Below, piece by piece: positions 61,501 to 64,000 of a DNA stretch of 64,000 bases (the first letter of the stretch is position 1; every line of letters begins with the position of its first letter). The notes below the pieces were generated by a model. It was not told where the DNA came from, ran no database searches, and saw only the letters and a program-made list of their open reading frames with translations. The position numbers and the translations under genes are program-made. Origin of the DNA: Paeniglutamicibacter sp. Y32M11 (GTDB taxonomy: Bacteria; Actinomycetota; Actinomycetes; Actinomycetales; Micrococcaceae); contig NZ_CP079107.1 in assembly GCF_019285735.1 (NCBI RefSeq), positions 1,798,001-1,862,000 of the forward strand. Reading direction: 5' to 3'.

Positions 61501-62116
61501 ACAGCTGTCATTGCCGCTGGGGGATATTGACCTTTCCACCATGCTCATCGGGGCGGAGCAAACCCCGCTCGATGAGGTGGTGCGCACCGAACTTGATCTG
61601 ATGTCTCTGGATGTCAGCGCGCACCTGATGGAATCCCACGGGCCGCTCTTGGACGCTTTGGGTGTCTCTCGCGCGCAGGACCTGCTGGCGATGCGCAATG
61701 GCACCGAGGTCTTGGTGGCCGGGGTGCGGGTGGCTACCCAGACCCCGCCGATGCGCGGTGGACGGCGGGTCGTGTTTATCTCGGTGGACGATGGAACCGG
61801 CTGTGTTGATGCGACGTTCTTCCATGAGGCCCAGCAGCGTTGTGGCCCGCTGCTCTTCTCCACCCGGTTGCTGCTCATCCACGGACTCACCCGCCGTACC
61901 GGGCCCCGGGGCATCAGCCTGCAGGCCCTAGATGCCTGGGATCTCTCGGCCAAGTCCACACTGCCGGCCTCGGGCTATCTGGCCGATCCCGCAAGGGCGC
62001 GGAACCAGAGCTTCGGGTCTTCCGCCCTGAACCCAGCGGCGAAGAACTCGGCCGTGAGCCTGGCTCAACGGATGGCCGCCGAGGATCTGGACACCCGCGG
62101 CTACCTGGGCGCCTGA
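58544..62116 (+). CDS. dnaE2: Error-prone DNA polymerase DnaE2
   Basis: 1190 aa. PHP domain at the start (FTHLHVSSAFSAHYGVSWPE, ALAITDRDGLYG), then the alpha-subunit palm with GSGASSLVNYLIGISQVNPL and PDIDIDVES (catalytic Asp), RPGPMKSNMVKPYLENRHG and, near the end, an OB domain (LVAGVRVATQTPPMRGGRRV). DnaE2 is the SOS-induced polymerase of the ImuB mutasome. Strand composition flips near 60.72 kb inside the gene: 27 C/13 G at 59821-59880 but 17 C/25 G at 61681-61740. ATG 58544 follows GAGGGGGAGAG. Confidence 0.93.
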   Translation: MSFTHLHVSSAFSAHYGVSWPEDLVAAAIADGADALAITDRDGLYGSVKHLKACIENGIDPILGVDLALLEPSAGPVIHGKTKELRTAGRIIALAKGHSDGAGYAALCHLITAAHQLTTSTGIHKPNIGITREELATYVKAPNGEVLLTIMLGAGSDVGLATGHRQYNQARTLLRDWRSLLGVDALRVEITTHLSNPGEKLSTAHAIRMLRCAITVGIAPVLTNAVRYAEPDGAATADVLDSARALSSLSTLNDIQPNGQGWLKPAEHMHHLATEIARSATDTSLTPTLLRNTAALADWARLDPGPDTGWGNPVVPESHIIGITADPNTELAARSEAGITRLLPHEINNPLLRERLEAELSTIADLGFAPYFLTVAEVSSMITDMGIRSAARGSGASSLVNYLIGISQVNPLTHDLLFERFLSRDRATLPDIDIDVESARRHEIYRKIFDRFGAQRVSLMSMQNGYRARGAVRDAGTALGMEEADIDVIAKQLWRFSASSFRDALAEKPELAPFADRLGTEKQLDLLVDLTERLDRLPRHISMHPCGVILSDNTLRDRTPMEPSGITLPMSQFDKHDMDPMGMLKLDVLGVRMQSAITYSLAEIARIHPSAQAVATAGGHLSGKPASIPGYIQPNGAIDLALVPLDDEPTFELIRSTHTLGCFQIESPGQRELIGKLAPTEFNDLIIDISLFRPGPMKSNMVKPYLENRHGFAPEKYPHPDLAPALAETHGVTVFHEQVLRIFDVMTDCGLAKADVYRRLLGNPKAEPAVESLFRSKALRRGYSLAVIDEVWGTLSAFGSFGFCKAHGAAFAVPTYHSAWLKAHHPEAFLAGIWEHDPGMYPKRLLVAEARRMGIKILPLDINRSALGYKVEKLDGLLPPAQLPVVPRAVGAMPPGRYGIRLSLRGIRSVSEREVTRVAAGQPYDSIADVRARSGLTRTSLNHFAALGAFDSLQAGIGRGNRADLVEHLRAGSSKPVPQRHRPIPGQLSLPLGDIDLSTMLIGAEQTPLDEVVRTELDLMSLDVSAHLMESHGPLLDALGVSRAQDLLAMRNGTEVLVAGVRVATQTPPMRGGRRVVFISVDDGTGCVDATFFHEAQQRCGPLLFSTRLLLIHGLTRRTGPRGISLQALDAWDLSAKSTLPASGYLADPARARNQSFGSSALNPAAKNSAVSLAQRMAAEDLDTRGYLGA

Positions 62117-62136
62117 ACGTGGCCGGGTCTCGTTGG

Positions 62137-63246
62137 TTAGGCTAAGCGTTCGCCGTTGCGCAGGTGCTCGCGTAATCCCGGGAGCGCGAAACTCACTTCT
62201 CCGCGTCCGGCCGGCTCAATCAATCCGGCCTCGATAAGGCGGGCGCGATAGTTTGCTGCCAGCTGCAGGGAGGCCTTCATGCGCGTGGCCACCGCCGCGG
62301 TGCTGGAGGGTCCGCTGTCGAAGGACATGGCGCGCAGGTAGTCCATGTCTCGGTCCGAGGCCTTGGAGATGGCCGGTCCGACAACCATGCGGATGTTTCG
62401 CTTTAAGGCCGCAGCAACTGCCTTCTGCGCCGATTCCCGGTCAACAGTGCCATGCCCTCTTTCGGCTTCCTTCCACAGGAAGTAGCCGATCAGCTGGATG
62501 AGGAACGGGTAGCCGAAGGTCGCCTCGGCAGCTTCGTCCAGGAACCCGTCCGGAAGGTGGATCCCGGCCGCCGAGAATTGCCGCGCGTAGGAGGCCCTGA
62601 CATCCCGAACATCCACGGAGTGCAGGTCGATCTTGTCGGCTCGTCGAAGGAAGGTCGCCACGCCTTCGTTGAGGATGTCGGAAATCGCCGCCGGTAGGCC
62701 AGCGCAGACGAAGCTAATGGGCAGCCCGTCTCGTACCCAGTGTTGGATGACCGCTGCTAGCTGCAGTAATTCACTGCGGTCGGCGTCCTGGATTTCATCC
62801 AGCGTGATCAGTAGCCCGGTGCCGTTGTCGTCCAGGCGTTGTAGGAGTTTCGCCCCCAGATTGCGGAATTCAACCTGACGCTCCCGTGGAAGCTGCGTGG
62901 TGACACCAAAGCCTGCGGCCGAGAACGCAAGAATTTTCCGCGGCGGGGGGCCCTCGCCCAACTCCTCATCAAGCAGGCGTGCGGAGTCGGCAATCCTTGC
63001 CAAGAAACCTGCGGTGGATGTCTCGGAGATGACCGCCCAGCCCTGCTCCTGGGCCAGGCCTTGGGCCTCGTTGAGCATGACGGTCTTCCCGACTCCTCGG
63101 GCACCGGTGATGATGGTGAGCAAGCCCAAGACGCCGGAGCGGATGCGCAGACCATATTCGAACTCCTCCAGGGTGCCGTTGCGGTCGATCAGCTCCGGGG
63201 GAGTCCTGCCGAAGGTTGGCCGGAAGGGATTCTGCATCTCGGGCAT
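62137..63246 (-). CDS. AAA ATPase of the Orc1/Cdc6-like / ATP-binding type
   Basis: 369 aa. Walker A GARGVGKT (48-55), Walker B LLITLDEIQDAD and a C-terminal winged-helix region (LAANYRARLIEAGLIEPAGR). It looks like the AAA ATPases with a DNA-binding tail that resemble archaeal Orc1/Cdc6. A GTGAATA dyad lies just upstream, suggesting autoregulation. The adjacent recombinase fragment may point to a former mobile region. Function not established. Confidence 0.78.
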   Translation of the reverse strand: MPEMQNPFRPTFGRTPPELIDRNGTLEEFEYGLRIRSGVLGLLTIITGARGVGKTVMLNEAQGLAQEQGWAVISETSTAGFLARIADSARLLDEELGEGPPPRKILAFSAAGFGVTTQLPRERQVEFRNLGAKLLQRLDDNGTGLLITLDEIQDADRSELLQLAAVIQHWVRDGLPISFVCAGLPAAISDILNEGVATFLRRADKIDLHSVDVRDVRASYARQFSAAGIHLPDGFLDEAAEATFGYPFLIQLIGYFLWKEAERGHGTVDRESAQKAVAAALKRNIRMVVGPAISKASDRDMDYLRAMSFDSGPSSTAAVATRMKASLQLAANYRARLIEAGLIEPAGRGEVSFALPGLREHLRNGERLA

Positions 63247-63270
63247 CGGGTCTCCTGTCGGTGAAGTGCT

Positions 63271-63308
63271 GTGAATAGTATTTATTCACACTTTACACAT
63301 CTATTCAC
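63271..63308. promoter_or_regulatory. GTGAATA operator cluster before ATPase gene
   Basis: GTGAATA-GTATT-TATTCAC (63271-63289) is a 7-5-7 dyad, and another TATTCAC lies at 63302-63308, 19 bp from the previous half site. All are just upstream of the minus-strand ATPase start. Confidence 0.6.
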
Positions 63309-63606
63309 AGTGAGACTGCTCTGATCGGGTTGGAGGATGATCGGTGCGGAAGGTCGAGCAAGTCGATCGATGGCAAGAGAGTGCTCCGGTGAACGGGCGC
63401 CGGGGCATGCGTGTGGCTAGTCGAGTATGTGGGACACCAAAAGTTCTGTGATTCCAAAGACTCAAGTCAACGTTTGGATAGTTTTGTCAGAGGGCCGGTT
63501 TCATTCAGAGTGCGATCGTTCTGTCCGGGCTGAAACTCCTAGCGTGAATCTCCGTAGCGCTCATCGTGGGCCCTCGGCTTATGTGGAAGGGCCACCCCGT
63601 GGTCAG
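63309..63606. other. Region without a recognisable gene
   Basis: About 300 bp between the ATPase promoter and the recombinase remnant; I see no family resemblance in any frame. It may contain the eroded remainder of the recombinase unit. Confidence 0.4.
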
Positions 63607-63913
63607 TTAGGAAAGATTGGCCCGAACCTTGGATTCCAGAATCTTCTTCACCATTGCCGGATACCACCGCACGCCACCCCCGTGTCGTTGATGTTCCGTC
63701 CTCGGCCAGCCCCTTGGCAATCGCAGTAGTTGCGCCCGGCAACGTTAGGCCTTGATCCGCTTCACTACCGCAACGGGGAGCTCCCAAATTCATCTCGGTG
63801 AGCGCCATCGCCCATCCATCGCGCCGTGCCCTAACCAGGAGCCCGGCAAAATCTTCGACGCTGCGACTAATCCGATCGAGCCGAATAGCCGGCACCCCTT
63901 GGGCTAGCATCAT
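63607..63913 (-). pseudogene. Serine recombinase remnant (deleted and frameshifted)
   Basis: IRLDRISRSVEDFAGLLVRA, then RRDGWAMALTEMNLGA, matches the middle of serine recombinases. After a deletion, GLAEDGTSTTRG continues in one frame and, one base later, GVRWYPAMVKKILESKVRAN to a stop at 63607. These are the two halves of a resolvase/integrase C-terminal region. Only a fragment survives, so it cannot be active. It marks a former mobile element next to the AAA gene. Confidence 0.75.
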
Positions 63914-63938
63914 CCAAAAGTAGTATTTACATCGTATT

Positions 63939-63987
63939 TTGATACGCGATACGGTCGAATTGTAAGATCATCAACACGTTCAAGGAG
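63939..63987 (+). promoter_or_regulatory. Promoter and ribosome site leading out of window
   Basis: TTGATA (63939-63944), 18-nt spacer, TAAGAT (63963-63968) and AAGGAG (63982-63987) precede a gene that starts at or just past 64000. The gene itself is outside the window. Confidence 0.45.
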
Positions 63988-64000
63988 AAGTCCACGCGTC

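Overview
The window reads as one chromosomal stretch of a high-GC Gram-positive bacterium, most likely Micrococcaceae (the Arthrobacter / Glutamicibacter / Paeniglutamicibacter group). Support: the gene order ileS-folC-(DUF4233)-ndk, then rne-rplU-rpmA-obg-proB-proA-nadD-rsfS; mycothiol genes (S-(hydroxymethyl)mycothiol dehydrogenase, mycoredoxin); a class Ib nrdHIEF locus; GC-rich codons; and several genes whose ATG lies 6-8 nt after a TANNNT -10 box, with no ribosome binding site, as in actinobacterial leaderless transcripts. The genus is inferred.

Layout. 0-16 kb is conserved housekeeping sequence: tail of ileS, folC, ndk, a VKOR/DUF2809 pair on the minus strand, RNase E, L21/L27, Obg, proline synthesis (proB, proA), nadD, rsfS, ending in tRNA-Ala(GGC). 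16-20 kb is a small accessory stretch behind the tRNA: a SatD-like regulator with a membrane partner, a YjdM/PhnA-like zinc ribbon protein, a flavin monooxygenase-like enzyme and YggS. 20.3-25 kb is the nrdHIEF locus behind a DnaA-box-bearing leader. 25-31.8 kb holds small-metabolism genes: XRE-cupin regulator divergent from a thioredoxin-reductase-like flavoprotein, poxB, a thioesterase, a P-loop kinase and an LplA-like protein.

31.8-39.1 kb is a 2-hydroxyacid utilisation module: a TRAP/DctM-like permease, a 74-aa membrane protein, a GntR/FCD regulator and a 971-aa FAD/Fe-S dehydrogenase. The permease and dehydrogenase promoters share a 19-bp operator-like palindrome. The module is bracketed by two copies of a ~165-bp element that carries a small conserved ORF; the intact copy is translationally coupled to a zinc alcohol dehydrogenase. 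39.1-41.3 kb is mycothiol aldehyde detoxification and redox (MBL hydrolase, MscR, mycoredoxin), then SRAP. 42-43.5 kb is a lower-GC gene for an exonuclease VII large-subunit homologue with two C-terminal membrane helices.

43.7-64 kb is mixed accessory sequence: LuxR, AraC and ArsR-type regulators with clear dyad operators, an acetyltransferase, an MFS exporter, four VOC proteins, ArfB, DUF1206, an AAA ATPase, an SOS-linked DUF6504 gene and dnaE2 (no ImuB polymerase in the window), a flavoprotein disulfide reductase and an AAA ATPase. Several genes are decayed: a sialidase with a one-base frameshift in a G6 tract, an N-terminally truncated EamA transporter and a deleted, frameshifted serine recombinase. 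I saw no rRNA, CRISPR array, complete insertion sequence or complete prophage. All product calls come from reading motifs; no database search was run.
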